DNA of 64,000 nucleotides from Hysterangium stoloniferum (GCA_015178975.1 WHVD01000077.1:124001-188000); one strand, 5' to 3'; counted from the first letter of the stretch, positions 19,867 through 31,350 are shown. Notes: a model not told the origin generated them from the letters alone. Numbers and translations: made by a program.

Positions 19867-21016
19867 ATGTCAACTTCCCAAAACACAAACTCCACTGAGA
19901 AGCCTTCTTCTCATCTCTATGACATCCCATATCTAGATGACACTGGATCAAATTTCCAGTCATGGAAATATTGCACTCAAATGGTTCTTGAAGTTCGTGG
20001 ATTGTCAAAAGCCCTTGATGGCACTGAAAAAGATCAGACAAAAATCCAGGAGGCTAGAGCCCAGATTGTATTGACCCTGAAAGATGAACCTTTGAATGGG
20101 ATCATTGGCCTTGAGTCTGCTAAGGAGGTGTGGGAGACGTTATGTGCCAGATACGAAGGAAAAGGAACTCAAAAAGTGGCCTACCTTATTGGTGAGCTAT
20201 TCTGAAGCAGTCTTGTCGACTTGGAAGCCCTCGAACTGCAGATAAATAAAATGCGGGCCACTGCTCAGTCACTTAGAGCTCTCAGAAATGAAATCAAAGA
20301 CAACCTTGTTGCCATTGCTATCATTCTTTCCCTTCCAACTTCTTATTCAACCCTACAAACCATCTTGATGTCAGTTGAAACTCAACAAACAGAAGATGTT
20401 GTCGCCAAAATTCTTGCTGAGAAATCTCGCCAAAAAGAATCAGCTACACAAGCTGCATTCTTGGCAAAGTTTCGAACCAATGATGGGAAGGCTAAATATG
20501 CATCAGCTTCTGGAAAAGAGAAAAAGAAGAAAAAGGAATACAAGAAATGTAATAACTGTGGAAAGAAGCATCTTGGTGAATGCCGAAAACCTAAAAATGA
20601 TTTGAAGGACGATAAAGTTGAGAAGCCAAAAGTTCCTGAAGCCACAGCAAAAATGGCACAAACCACAGCATCAATAATCCAGCCGATCCAATTGTTCATG
20701 GCCCTTGAACAATCAGCAAACCATAATATCCAACACAAATGGATAGTTGACTCTGGAGCATCAGCTGCAATGAGTTCACATTGTGAATGGTTTGCCACTT
20801 ACCACAAACTCGAAGAACCTGTAAAGGTTTGGCTGGGTGATAATTGATACATAGTCACATTTGGAGAAGGCTCCATCAAACTTGAATTATCTGTCGGAAA
20901 TCAGAAAATCAGTGGTATTGTACAGAAGGTGCTACATGTACCAGATTTGCATGGAAACCTCCTATTGGTCTCTGGTCTAAATGGCCTACAAGTTGCATTT
21001 GAACAGGATCAGGGGT
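19867..21016 (+). pseudogene. Ty1/copia Gag and protease, broken
   Basis: The start MSTSQNTNSTEKPSSH and NFQSWKYCTQMVLEVRGL are those of a copia Gag. A TGA at 20203 interrupts it (GELF then LVDLEALELQINKM), and the frame continues to a shortened zinc knuckle CNNCGKKHLGEC, a protease with KWIVDSGAS, a second TGA after KVWLGDN, and LSVGNQKISGIVQKVLHVPD. Both stops are explicable by single transitions. Domain order is intact up to 21016, where an AT-rich insert begins. Confidence 0.85.
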
Positions 21017-21262
21017 ACCGCATATATATACAATTAATAAAAGTATTAGTAGGCATCTGTAAAAGGAAGGAAATTATATACAATGGGTTCTATTAATTGA
21101 CTCTGAATTGTTTAGGATGGAATATGGAGAACTGTTTCTTATGGTTGGTAGTTAACAATATAATAGTCTCAGAGGATATATCACTATTTAAAGATGGAGT
21201 TTTGTAAAAATAAGACTTTTATTAGTAAATATTTGAGATTATAGTAATTATAAACACCCTCC
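21017..21262. other. AT-rich insertion in copia pol, possibly a MITE
   Basis: About 250 AT-rich bases separate the protease end from the integrase lead-in (GEAYLEGNIYILHADI). Near the ends AATTAATAAAAGTATTAGTA and the reverse of GACTTTTATTAGTAAAT are partly complementary. No clean target duplication was found. Confidence 0.4.
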
Positions 21263-22494
21263 TTGGAGAAGCCTACCTGGAAGGCAATATCTACATTCTT
21301 CATGCTGATATAATTCTGCCTGAACAAATCCACATCAGTAGAATCATACCAGGATCTGAAATGGAACCACAAGCACCTACTGCAACTATCAAGGAGTTGA
21401 AGGGCAATATAAAATTGTGGCATCATTGCTTAGGCCACATCAGTGCCAAATCGGTCCTCAAAATGGCTCAAAAGGGAATGGTTAAAGGAATGTTGATTGT
21501 AAAAAACAAAACTGATAACTCACCATGTGAACTGTGTCTCCATGGAAAGCAGACCCACAAACCCATTCCAAAGTCCACTGAAAATCGAGAAACAACCATC
21601 CTTGCCTGCATACATTCAGATATTTGTGGAAAAATGCAGACAAAATCACATACCAGATATGAATACTTCATCACTTTTATTGATGATGCAAGCCAAATGC
21701 TTGATCTTGCATTCTTGAAGGAAAAATCTGAAGCATTGCACAAGTTCTCTGCTTTTGTAGAAAGGGTTGAAGTTGAAACTGGAATGAGAGTTACAAAATT
21801 AAGGTCAGATGGTGGTGGTGAATACATCTCAAAGGAGTTCGAAACATACCTCACTTCTAAGGGCATCAAGTATGAAAAAACGAACGCCTACACACCACAA
21901 GAAAATGGAGTCTCTGAAAGGATGAATCACACCCTTGTAGGAAGTGCAATGTCGATGCTTAAAGATGCAAAGTTAACCAATTCTTACTGGGAAGATGCTA
22001 TCAAATTTGCTGGAAAAATATGTAATGTGGTCCCTACATGAGCCTTATCAAAGTCAACTCCATACAAAGCCTGGTCTGGAAACTTACCTGATATCAGTTG
22101 CTTTCAAATCTTTGGCTGCATAGCATATGTGCTAATGCCAGGAAACAAACAGCAGAAACTGGATGGGAAGACCATTAAATGTGTCTTCATTGGTTATGCA
22201 AAGAATAAAAAGGCTTACCACTGTATTGACCAAACCACTGGACAGGTGTATGAAAGTCACGATGTTATATTTGCTGAAGAAATGGCCACGATGTCTGAAA
22301 GAGTCATTGTCGAGATAGCCCCAAGCTCAAATAACACAGACCCTGCACGAGCAGTCACCCCAGTTGAATCTATTGAGGACAATAGTGACATACCAGACCT
22401 AATGGACGTTGAAGATTCAGATGATGAAGAGGGTTATAAACTACATGATTGTTACCTCAATGAGTCAGATGATAATCAAGAGGAAGATAACAAC
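21263..22494 (+). pseudogene. Ty1/copia integrase
   Basis: It has the zinc-binding lead (LWHHCLGHISAKSVLKMAQ to CELCLHGKQ) and the catalytic acids in CIHSDICG, LRSDGGGEY and PQENGVSERMNH. A TGA follows NVVPT and then the C-terminal IFGCIAYVLMPG, TIKCVFIGYAKNKKAY and ESHDVIFAEE. The domain is complete apart from the stop. A solo LTR at 22495 cuts the following acidic linker. Confidence 0.9.
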
Positions 22495-23343
22495 TGTTAC
22501 AACTGGAATTGCCGCTGGACTCTGGGCACTAACGTATACACACCCACGCCCTATACACACCAATTGTCAGTTTACCGGAATTCCCACTGGACTCTGTATA
22601 TCAGACTTGTCCATGTTTGACTTCGTTAGATCGTGTATCAGTCACCAGAATACCCACTAGACTCCGTCCCTGTCTATGTCTGACCTCATCCCATCCGTCA
22701 GTCACTGGACCCTGCTCAGAAAACCCATCATCCCGCTAACTGAGCCCCATTCCTGTTTTAGTCAATGACCTGTCACAATTCGGACTCTGCTCCCGCTCCA
22801 TTTCCCATTATGGTTTATGACCTGTCACAATTCGGACTCCACTCCTGCTCCATTTCCCATTAGGGTTTATGATTTGTCACAATTTGGACTCTGCTCTGCT
22901 CATTTTATGTTTTGCTAGTTTCATTTCATTATTACTGGATTTGGTATGTTATTCATTCCACAGTCTATATAGTCTGGCAGATGTTGTACATACAATCCAG
23001 TCAGAAAATCGGCTTAGATTCTCCCCAGTAATCTAGTACATTTTCTGCTCTAAACTCCCCTTTGAATTACACCACTCTCACTAGTCAGAGCCCACAGGCT
23101 CCGATGCATCTATCTCTCAACCTCCAACTTATTTATCTCGACTCCCTAACCTCTCGACCCACAACCTCCGACCTACGAGCCCTCAACCCATGAACTCTGC
23201 CCAGACTCCCCGGGATTCCCATCCACCTGTTTGAAATTGGACAACACAATCTCACGAGGGTGCAGCCTATAAGCTGAAGCCAAGGTCCTACTGGATTTCC
23301 CTTGGGTTTCCCTGGAAACCCCGCTGTGTACATACCCTTAACA
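22495..23343 (+). mobile_element. Solo LTR, family E (849 bp), target duplication ACAAC
   Basis: From TGTTACAACTGG to ATACCCTTAACA. ACAAC at 22490-22494 and 23344-23348. It contains TATATAGTCTGG as TATA region, ACAATCCAGTCAGAAAATCG as start-site region, and the shared core GAGGGTGCAGCCTATAAGCT at 23257-23276. The same family occurs reversed at 29123, 44117 and 50106. Confidence 0.95.
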
Positions 23344-23348
23344 ACAAC

Positions 23349-24871
23349 TCACATTCTTCAAAATTTACATATGTAGCCAGCATCAGAAAGCCCACCATCT
23401 GTGATTCACAAAAATCCACAACTGACCCATATCTGAAAAGCTCCAATATGTGATGATGACAATCGTTATTTTGTCACTTCATATGGATCTAAAAATCAAG
23501 AGTCAGTGAGCAAAACTCAGGCAAATGTGGTATGATCAATTCTCAATGAGCCAGAGACATACAAAGAAGCGATGTCTCAACTCAATGCACCCCAGTGCAA
23601 AGCCACATGTGCAGAAGAACTGCTGTCATTCACCAAGACTGATTTGTATGATGAAGTTGAATGTCCTAAGGGTCATTGAGTTGTTGACTGCAAATGGATG
23701 TTCAAAATAAAGTGTGGTCTGGAGGGTGAAATTCTTCAGTACAAAGCCAGGGTTGTGGTGAAGGGATTTACCCAAGTCAAAGGGATCGATTTCAATGAAA
23801 TATTTGTGCCTGTTTCAAAATTCACCTCAATTCATACCCTCTTAGCTTTCACAGCTGAACTCGACTTAGAACTGCATCAAATGGATGTCAAAACAGCGTT
23901 CCTCAATGGCAACCTTGAGGAAAAGATATACATGAACTTACCTCCTGGTTTTCACAAACCAAATACAGTCTGGAGACTGAAGAAGGGACTGTATGGTCTC
24001 AAGCAGGCAAGTCGTGAATAGTATAAACAACTACATACTGAATTTGAAGCTTTGGGCTTCACCCATTGTCAATCAGATCACAGAATATTCATCAAACATG
24101 AAGGAAAGATCCTCGTAATTGTTGCTGTATATTTCAATGATCTGCTACTCCTGTCAAATTCCATGGATCCAGTTGAAAGGGTCCAAAAGGACTTAAAATG
24201 GAAATTTGAGATGACTGACCTAGGTGAGGCATGTTGGATCCTTGGAATGGAAATAACTTGGGATCGAAAAGCATACACACTCTCTGTATCTCAGTGTCAC
24301 TATGTCCTTGATGTTCTTGAACGATTTGGAATGTTGGATTGAAAACCAGGCTTAACACCCATTGAGCTGAATTTATCATTAATAAAGTTGACGGCACCAG
24401 AAGTTGAACCAAAAGCTTACCAGAGTGCAGTTGGGTCCTTCATTATGCCATGATTGGGACTCGCCTGGATCTTGCTTTCACAGTAGGAGTGCTTAGCCAG
24501 CACTGCACAAACCCCAGAAAAGACCATTCCAAGGCCATCAAGCATGTCTTGAGGTACCTAAAAGGTTCCTCAAATCTGGATATCATATACAAAAGGGCTG
24601 GAAATACCAAAGTCAGTGGGTATGTCGATGCAGACTGGGCAACAGACAAATATGACCGATGTTCACTTACTGGTTATGTTTTCTTGCTCACTGGGGGCGC
24701 CGTAAGCTGGAGTTCAAAGAAGCAATATTCGACTGCTCAATCCAGTACCGAAGTGGAATATATGGCAGTGGCACATGTAGGAAAGGAAGCACTATAGTTT
24801 AGAAACTTTATGCAAGAGATAGGTTTTGTTCAAGACTTACCCACCATGCTCTATGTAGACAATCAGTCTGT
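23349..24871 (+). pseudogene. Ty1/copia RT and RNase H
   Basis: It continues the copia element after the solo LTR. Landmarks are KATCAEELLSFTKTDLYDEV, CKWMFKIK, ARVVVKGFTQVKGIDFNEIF, the first RT Asp in HQMDVKTAFLNGNL, YGLKQASRE, then VAVYFNDLLLL where an active RT has Y-V-D-D, and LKWKFEMTDLGEACWILGME. RNase H follows (SGYVDADWATDK, GGAVSWSSKKQ, AQSSTEVEYMA). Stops occur at several sites. The loss of both RT aspartates' context (FND for VDD) shows the copy is dead. It ends at YVDNQSV, cut near 24872. Confidence 0.9.
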
Positions 24872-25420
24872 GTGAGGAGTATGCTTTTACCACAGTTTCA
24901 TTGTAGTAAAACACTCCTTTTATTTCATTTATATTTTACATATTTTACTCACATTTTCCTATCCTTTACATTCTTCAACTATTGCACCATTTCATTAGTT
25001 CAAAGCTCTGTGTATACTTGTGGGCGCTCTCAGCACCAAATAAAGACAGACACTTTTTACCCTGTAACCATGACTTGCCCAGACACTAGTGTCCTGCAAG
25101 TTGTGATTGGGGTATCATCTCGACCATCACAGACGGGCCTTAACTACCAGTGCAATCACTGTTTCAAACTATACTAGTTGAAACTCAAACCATTATCTCA
25201 ATCTGCACAGACTATCTGTGCTACTCTGTTTATTTGACTCTCTCATTATTTCCTTAAACACTCGAGCTGTCACTCAGAATCATACTTCAAGGCCGATTCT
25301 CTTTCATTCATCTTAGCTTTCTATTCTATTTAAGATAGCTAATCTTTCAACTGTATTGAACTACATAGATAGTCAATACACGTTTGGTCTGTATTGAACT
25401 TAGATAGTCAATACATTGTC
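24872..25420. other. No gene; paired palindromic repeats
   Basis: The sequence starts TGTGAGGAGTATGC where copia stops, like an LTR start. Two copies of an inverted repeat, TGTATTGAAC...TAGATAGTCAATACA, lie at about 25350-25378 and 25390-25415, just before an ATG at 25421. They could be operator-like sites for the unknown gene that follows. Confidence 0.4.
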
Positions 25421-26230
25421 ATGTCAAACCTAAACGGTCGATATTCTTCATATATAGAACAGTTAGAACTTCCACCACTCTTCAGTGGTGATCCAGGCTG
25501 GACCATGCTTTCCCTATGAAGAAAAACATTTTATTTAACTATCAAATCCTAACTACACAGCTGTGAGGGTGTCAACATTCGTGACTTTGCAAAACACTGT
25601 CTGGAACTCCTTGCACACTGAGCATCACAAATCTGGTTAAAGGAAGGTAACTCAAACTTCGAGCAGTCGAGTCTCTTGGAAAGGCAAAATGCTCGCACCT
25701 TCATGAAGGATACCCTGGTCTTCCTGCCGAGACAAGTTATGCTCAAGCATCATGGCCAACTACTTTATTCAGGTCCTGTCAGCATGAAGTGGGGCTCTTA
25801 CTACACTTCTCAAGTTTTGAGGGATAAGGTTGTCACTGCCACAAAGGATTACAAGACAATGTACCCATCCATGCCTACGATAATAGCCATCTGGCTGGGA
25901 AGGTATCATGGCATCATATCATGCATGACTTATTCACTTGGCCTGGAACTCTCGATGAGGTAACAAGGATGATCCCAAAGTGGTCAAATGAAGTGATGTT
26001 CTTCCGAGAAAAGGGAATAGTGGGTATCAAGATGGAACTGTTCATTCTGCTCACTGATTTACTTTGTGTGCATGACGATCTGCTACAGATTATGCATGTA
26101 TTGCTTAGAGGGGACCACATTGTGCCAAGGGTTGATACAGATTTCATATACATTCAAATGTTGAAGAATCCATATACAGTAAACCCTCAAATGTATGTTT
26201 CACCTACTTTACTCTCAGGGCAAGATTGAA
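25421..26230 (+). other. Unrecognised coding-like block
   Basis: From ATG at 25421 the frame reads MSNLNGRYSSYIEQLELPPL and stops after about 30 codons. Further frames include VNIRDFAKHCLELLAH, FMKDTLVFLPRQVMLKHHGQ, and a 102-codon frame from 25921 (MHDLFTWPGTLDEVTRMIPK, LLCVHDDLLQIMHVLLRGDH). Codon-like composition and candidate splice sites (ACACAG/CTGTG near 25562) suggest a multi-exon gene or an element ORF, but stops interrupt it. I recognise no family. Confidence 0.35.
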
Positions 26231-27125
26231 GCTCAACCTGGAGAGATGTAACAAGATGATGGCAGAATTGCTCAGTGGGTTTGATGAGTCAGCACAAACA
26301 CCCTCATCCTTCAGTTTTGGTTTTTTTCATGGAGAAGGTCCTGGGATCCATGCCAGATTGACCACCAAAAAAGGACAGTTGTCTTTTCCAAATGTGTCTA
26401 CAGAAAAGATCACAGTCAAAGTTGACTCCAGTTCCCCATCATCCTCAGGTCAAGATTTGCAGTGTCCTGATGAATCTCACCATCCATCACCTATCCATCC
26501 TATCCCATTTACTCCCCTGAGTGGACCCTCCAACAAGTCGTCCAATAGCTCAAATGATTGGGACTGCGATAAAAGCTTGGGAACTGGGGGGCAGAAATCA
26601 GATGATGGTTTTGATGATAGAAAAGGCCCAGGACAGGACTCACCAATGGTAAAGCCATCCCATCCTGCAGAGCTTAACAAAAGCCTTCCCATAGAGACAC
26701 CACTGGGAATTCGTCGACATAAACCCCTAATCCCAGAATGGGGGGCACTGATGAAGTTTCTGAAAATGGAAGGCAATCACGGACACACTGCACTGGACAC
26801 CTCTCAACAGACCAAGCCGAGGATGGATACATTCCCATTTGACCTGGGATGCTCCCTCAAAAACTATATTGCATGGGGGACAATCATTATGTTGCAATAT
26901 TGTTCTGGAACAACAATATCACAACAGGGGGGCAGTATAGGGGGTATAAGAGAAGGCACATACGGGATCGTCACCTATGGCCAGCAAGAGTGTGCAAACG
27001 TCTACATCACCAGTCTTGCCAATGGAATGGTCGAGAGCTGGGTGCAGTGCATGAGCATGTGGGAGTATGGGTGTGGTGTGTGGATGTGGGTGTGTGCTGC
27101 ACGAGTGTGCAAGTGCAGTGTGTAG
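26226..27125 (+). other. Unrecognised 299-codon ORF, Ser/Pro-rich
   Basis: The frame is open for 900 bases. The first 55 residues look globular (RCNKMMAELLSGFDESAQTP, FSFGFFHGEGPGIHARL). The middle is Ser/Pro/Asp-rich and disordered (SSSPSSSGQDLQCPDES, SNKSSNSSNDWDCDK). The last 60 residues run into a GTG/GCA-rich tract and are unlikely to be real. It may be the 3' exon of the block before it. No function assigned. Confidence 0.4.
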
Positions 27126-27390
27126 GCATGTGAGTGCAGGGTGTGCAGCTGCACAAGTGCACAGGTGTGCTATGTGGATGTGGTTTGAAGGCATGCTGCA
27201 TGATTGCTCAACTGCGGGCATGTGGGTGTGCTGCATAAGTGCAGGCATATGGGTACGGTGTATGGATGTGGGTGCACCACATGCATGCACTGTGCAGGTA
27301 CGTGAGTGCACTGCACAGATGTGCGAGTGCACAACTGCACTGTGCAAGGGCATGAGTGCACTGCACAGATATGCACAGTGCGTGAGCACA
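27040..27390. repeat. GTGCA/GTGTG-rich low-complexity tract
   Basis: Degenerate repeats of GTGTGCAAGTGCAGTG and GAGTGCACTGCACAGATGTG fill the stretch and open long frames on both strands. Purine/pyrimidine alternation is high. It has no unit regular enough to count. Confidence 0.7.
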
Positions 27391-27414
27391 GCTTCAGATT
27401 TTTGTTTTCCTATT

Positions 27415-28399
27415 TGTAACTATTAATAGTTATTTAACAAGGTGTTAAATAATTTATTAATAGAGAAAGTAATTTGTATTGGATTATCTGAGTGCTTGTA
27501 CTTGATTAATTCAATAAACTTAGGGTTGGGCCTTGAGTATTGGCAGGTATTTCAGTAAGGATACTTAGATACTTATTAGGTTTATTATCTAATTAATAAG
27601 CCTAAAGGGTAGCTGTGAGGCTGGGGGAACTTAGATGATTAGCTAAGTTCAAGAGTTGCTGACAAAGATTCAAGATGCTGCAAGTGTAGGTGCTTGCAGT
27701 GAGTGTATCAGACTAAGGCTATTATTGTCCTTAGGATGATTAGATAAGCTTCTGAGCTGTGCAGTAAAATGTGTGTGTGATAGATGATTTTATTGGAAAC
27801 TTAGCCCTCCTTATATACATTTTGATAACTCAATGATTAGCTAACTATTTAGTTTATGAGGTCATTAGTTAGATCATAACGACCTCATATTCTACTCATT
27901 ATTTACCCTTTATTTATCATGTGATTCCCTTCTCTGAGACAAGGGTTCTAACCTCTTGCTTGAACATGAAGGTTCAAGGCCGCGGTCCCGGGACGGAAGC
28001 AAACGATGAGTCGGCGGAATCTAATAATGACTTGGTAGTCACATTTGTGACTTGTGTGACTCGGGTAGTCACATCCGTGACTTGTGTGACATCCCGACAC
28101 TGGAGGCTTATCTAATAGGTCACATGACTTCAAAAATGCGCAAACTGGGCTGCAGCAAGGTGCCGAAAGGTAATAACTAAGTAAATAAAATATAAATAAT
28201 TAGTTAAAAATTATAATAAAATAAATAAGATATAATAGCATTATATGAGCTCATATATGCTATTATTATGTGAATTTAAAAGGAATAAGGCCTTATATCT
28301 CACAATAAAAATATAATAAAAATACAATCAATTTGAAAGAATATTAAATAATCCACAGAAAATTAAGAAAATATTATGAGATGATGCTGATACATCACA
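27415..28399 (-). mobile_element. LTR, family B, full length (985 bp)
   Basis: Plus-strand ends TGTAACTATTAATAG and GATACATCACA, so in its own sense it runs TGTGATGTATC...AGTTACA. The left end is fixed by the point where similarity to 4755-4987 stops. It contains a TATA region near 27810 and a palindromic ATAGCATTATATGAGCTCATATATGCTAT. No target duplication was found, and it directly abuts the Tc1 element on its right. Confidence 0.7.
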
Positions 28400-28576
28400 G
28401 CTACTCATTGGGACAGTTTTTTGACCCTTTATTTTTTGACCTGTGTTCCTACTGTTATACACCACTACAAGGCAGAGGGATGCCATAGGAACCATAAAAC
28501 ATGTCACATGACTTTATTTGTATTTGTTTGACAGGTTTAAAATGGTTCAACTACATCCTGACTTCTTACCACCGCC

Positions 28577-30421
28577 ATGAGATCTATTTCTGCTGCTCAG
28601 TGTTCTTCTATTGTCTCTCTCCTCAATGAAGGCTATTCCTATCACCAAATCCAGGAAAGAACTGGTCTAGGCAAGAGTACTGTGAATAGGATTAGTAGGG
28701 AAGTGGATGGGAACAAGGAGAACAACTCTGGGGGCCATCCTTTCAAACAGTCAATATTCCATCAAATCAGCTCTGGACAGCTTGATAATGCAGTTCAGGC
28801 TACCCAATTCATTAATTCTATCATTTCCAACCCTCTCACTCGCCAAACAGTCAGAAATATACTGAAGGAGAATGGTTTTTATTTTTACTCTGCAACAAAG
28901 CAAAAGTAATGATTGCTCAAAGCCATTCATTGTCAGAAGTGGCTCAAATTTGCCCAATATCATGAAAATTGGACTGTGGAGGACTGGAAGAGGGTGTTAT
29001 GGTCAGATGAGACCAATATTAACAGGATTGGGTCAAATGGAAAGTCATATGTGTGGAAACAAAGAGGAGAACCAGTGTCTGACAGGAATACAACACCAAT
29101 AGTCAAACATGGAAGGGGAAATTGTTAGGATACACACTCAGGCCGGGTTTCCGGAGAAACCCGCGGGATATCCGGTAGGACTTGGCTTCAGCTTATAGGC
29201 TGCGCCCTCGCTAGATCGTGTTGTCCAATTTCAGACAGGCGGACGGGAATCCCGGGGAGTCCGGGCGGGGGTTCGTGGGTCGTGAGTCGTAGGTCGTGAG
29301 TCGAGAGTCGTGAATCGAGATAGTCGAGAGAGATAGATGCGCCGGAGCCCGTGGGCTCCGACTAGTGCGAGCGGTCTGATGAGAGTAGGGTTTTTAGAGA
29401 GGAAAATGTATTAGATTACTGGGGGGAATCTAAGCTAATTTTCTGACTGGATTGTATGTACAACATCTGCCAGTTTATATAGACCGTGGAATGCATGACA
29501 TACCGAATCCAGTAATAATGAGACGAGACGAGCAAAACATAAAACGGGAATAGTAAACACCAAATTGGTGTTAGGAACGGGACGGAACGGAGCGGAGTCC
29601 GAATCGTGACAAAGCATAACCCATAACGGGAAACGGAGTGGGAGCGGAGTCCTAAATCGTGACAGGTCATTTGACTAAAACGGGAACGGGGCTCGATTAG
29701 AGCGGTGACGGGATTCTAAGCGGGTCCGGTGACTGATGCGTGGGACGAAGACGGACATAGACAGAGACGGGGTCCGGGGGAAGTCCGGTGACTGATATGT
29801 GTCTTAATGAGGTCGAACGTAACGAGTCTTGACGTAACGGAGTCCGGGCGGGAAATCCTATAAACAGACGATTGGTGCTTGTAGCGCGTGGAGGCGTACG
29901 AGTTAGTGCCCGGAGTCCGGCGGGATTTGTCCGGGTCGTAACAGAAATAACCTCAGGGTATGGGATTGTATGGGTTGGAATGGGGTGGGAAGCTCATAGA
30001 AGTGCAGGGGAGGATAGATGCTGAACAATACTGTCAAATTTTGGAGCTGGGAGTAGTGGAAAGTTTTGAAAAGTTGGAAATGGAGGAGGCCAACTGTTAC
30101 TTTCAGCAGGACAATGAACCTAAACATACATCTCATCAGGCAACAAAATGGTTTGAGGACAAGGAAATTCAAGTACTATCCTGGCCTCCCCCATCCCCTG
30201 ATCTTAACCCCATAGAACATCTTTGGGAACACCTCAAATGCCAACTCCAAAAATATAACACATCATCCAAGGGAGTACATGAATTGTGGGAGAGAGTGGT
30301 GGAGGAGTGGAATGCAATCCAACCAGAAGTCTGCCAAGATCTAATAGAAAGTATGCATAGAAGGATCAGGGCAGTTATAAAGGAAAAAGGGGCATACAAA
30401 GTACTAGAAAGTAAAATAATC
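28577..30421 (+). pseudogene. Tc1-type transposase, split by LTR insertion
   Basis: The first part (28577-28909) has a helix-turn-helix region (SAAQCSSIVSLLNEGYSYHQ, ERTGLGKSTVNRISREV). After a frame change, LKFAQYHENWTVEDWKRVLW and SDETNINRIGSNGKSYVWKQ carry the first catalytic Asp. The LTR at 29123 separates this from NCYFQQDNEPKHTSHQATKW (second Asp) and SPDLNPIEHLWEHLKCQLQK (Glu). All three DDE-family acids are present, but two frame changes and the 821-bp insertion abolish the protein. The second Tc1 element at 55590 encodes a related transposase. Confidence 0.9.
29123..29943 (-). mobile_element. Solo LTR, family E (821 bp), target duplication GAAAT
   Basis: Plus-strand ends TGTTAGGATACAC and GGGTCGTAACA, with GAAAT at 29118-29122 and 29944-29948. 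It is the most CpG-rich copy of family E here, with a run of degenerate GTCGTGA heptamers at 29279-29330. Core reversed at about 29177-29210. Confidence 0.95.
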
Positions 30422-30489
30422 ATAAGTCAAAAAACTGTCCCAATGAGAAGGTGTTGTGCTTTATTTATTATTCAATGGTTTTAAATTCT

Positions 30490-30957
30490 AATCACATGAA
30501 CCAAGGCTTACCTTCAGGCCATGATCCTATTGTACCTTGGTGGGCCATCAGGGGATAATTGGGTGTAGGACTGTTTCAGGATAAGAAGAGTCATTGCATA
30601 GGCTGCAGGTACTCGTTGGATCCATTTATCCTTGTTCCTTGCAACCAGAGTCTAGGTTCATATGCAACCAATAATGTATCATGGCAAGTTGTATTGAAGA
30701 GAGATTTCCAGAAAACAATATGACATGGTTTTTAAGGTAGGTAGATTCAGCCTTCAACTCAGACATAGTCTTCCCAGTGTACAGGTAATCCAAAGCAGCT
30801 CTTCTAACTTGTTTTGGTATCTTCATCAGCTTGTTAAGGAATGGAAGGTGAGGTTTCAGAAGAGTATCAAACATTGGAGATGATGGATAATGAAAGTAAT
30901 CCAAGATCTTGTCAGCTTCATTTGGTAATGACCACACCAAATCCCATTTTCTCAACT
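30490..30957 (-). CDS. Hypothetical protein, 3' exon fragment
   Basis: A frame from 30957 (after a possible TTATAG acceptor) reads LRKWDLVWSLPNEADKILDY, KPHLPFLNKLMKIPKQVRRA and LDYLYTGKTMSELKAESTYL. Near 30640 the downstream frame KWIQRVPAAYAMTLLILKQS and a stop near 30510 suggest one shift or a missed intron. The product is unrecognised. Upstream exons were not found, and an LTR remnant lies there. Confidence 0.35.
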
Positions 30958-31079
30958 ATAAAAGTCAAACTTGAGTTATGTTAATAACTACAAATAACAT
31001 TAAAATGTTTTTATGATATTGTAGTTTTGGAAAATGGTTCTTATTATGATTGAATGTGTTCTTTTCTACTGCAATTAAC

Positions 31080-31350
31080 AGAAGAGCTATATTCACCCAT
31101 AGAGATGTACTTGCACTCTAGTTTGAGTCTTAACACTACTTGTCCCTCAGATTCACCCTCACACTTGTTCTCAGCTCCAGAAATATGCTAAGTATTTGTC
31201 AACTTGAAATAAGGACAAACAAACATTTGTGCAAGGGTATACATAGCATATGGTGAAGGCAAGTCCTTCCTGTACCTGGAAATATTCTGAAAGCTCCCAG
31301 AGTATTTCCTGGAAAGTCCTCAGACTAGTACCTGGAAAGTTCTCAGTAAA
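31080..31350 (+). mobile_element. Decayed LTR 3' part
   Basis: It has the family C/E layout: TCAACTTGAAATAAGGAC, then GCAAGGGTATACATAGCATA and GGTGAAGGCAAGTCC (a degraded core at 31233-31268), then CTGGAAAGTCCTCAGACTAG. Ends are not recoverable. Confidence 0.45.

Larger units (their letters stand above)
28404..30447 (+). mobile_element. Tc1/mariner-type transposon, interrupted by a solo LTR
   Basis: Terminal inverted repeats are exact over 22 bases: CTCATTGGGACAGTTTTTTG at 28404 and its complement ending at 30447. TA precedes the left end; the right flank is AA, so the duplicated TA has decayed. Without the 821-bp LTR and one GAAAT copy the element is about 1.2 kb, a usual size for this family. 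Confidence 0.9.

Noticed and set aside
22409-22660. ORF crossing from copia into the solo LTR
   Set aside because: It spans an insertion junction at 22495, so it cannot be a real protein.
26919-27426. Overlapping His/Cys-rich ORFs on both strands
   Set aside because: Produced by the GTGCA-rich low-complexity tract.
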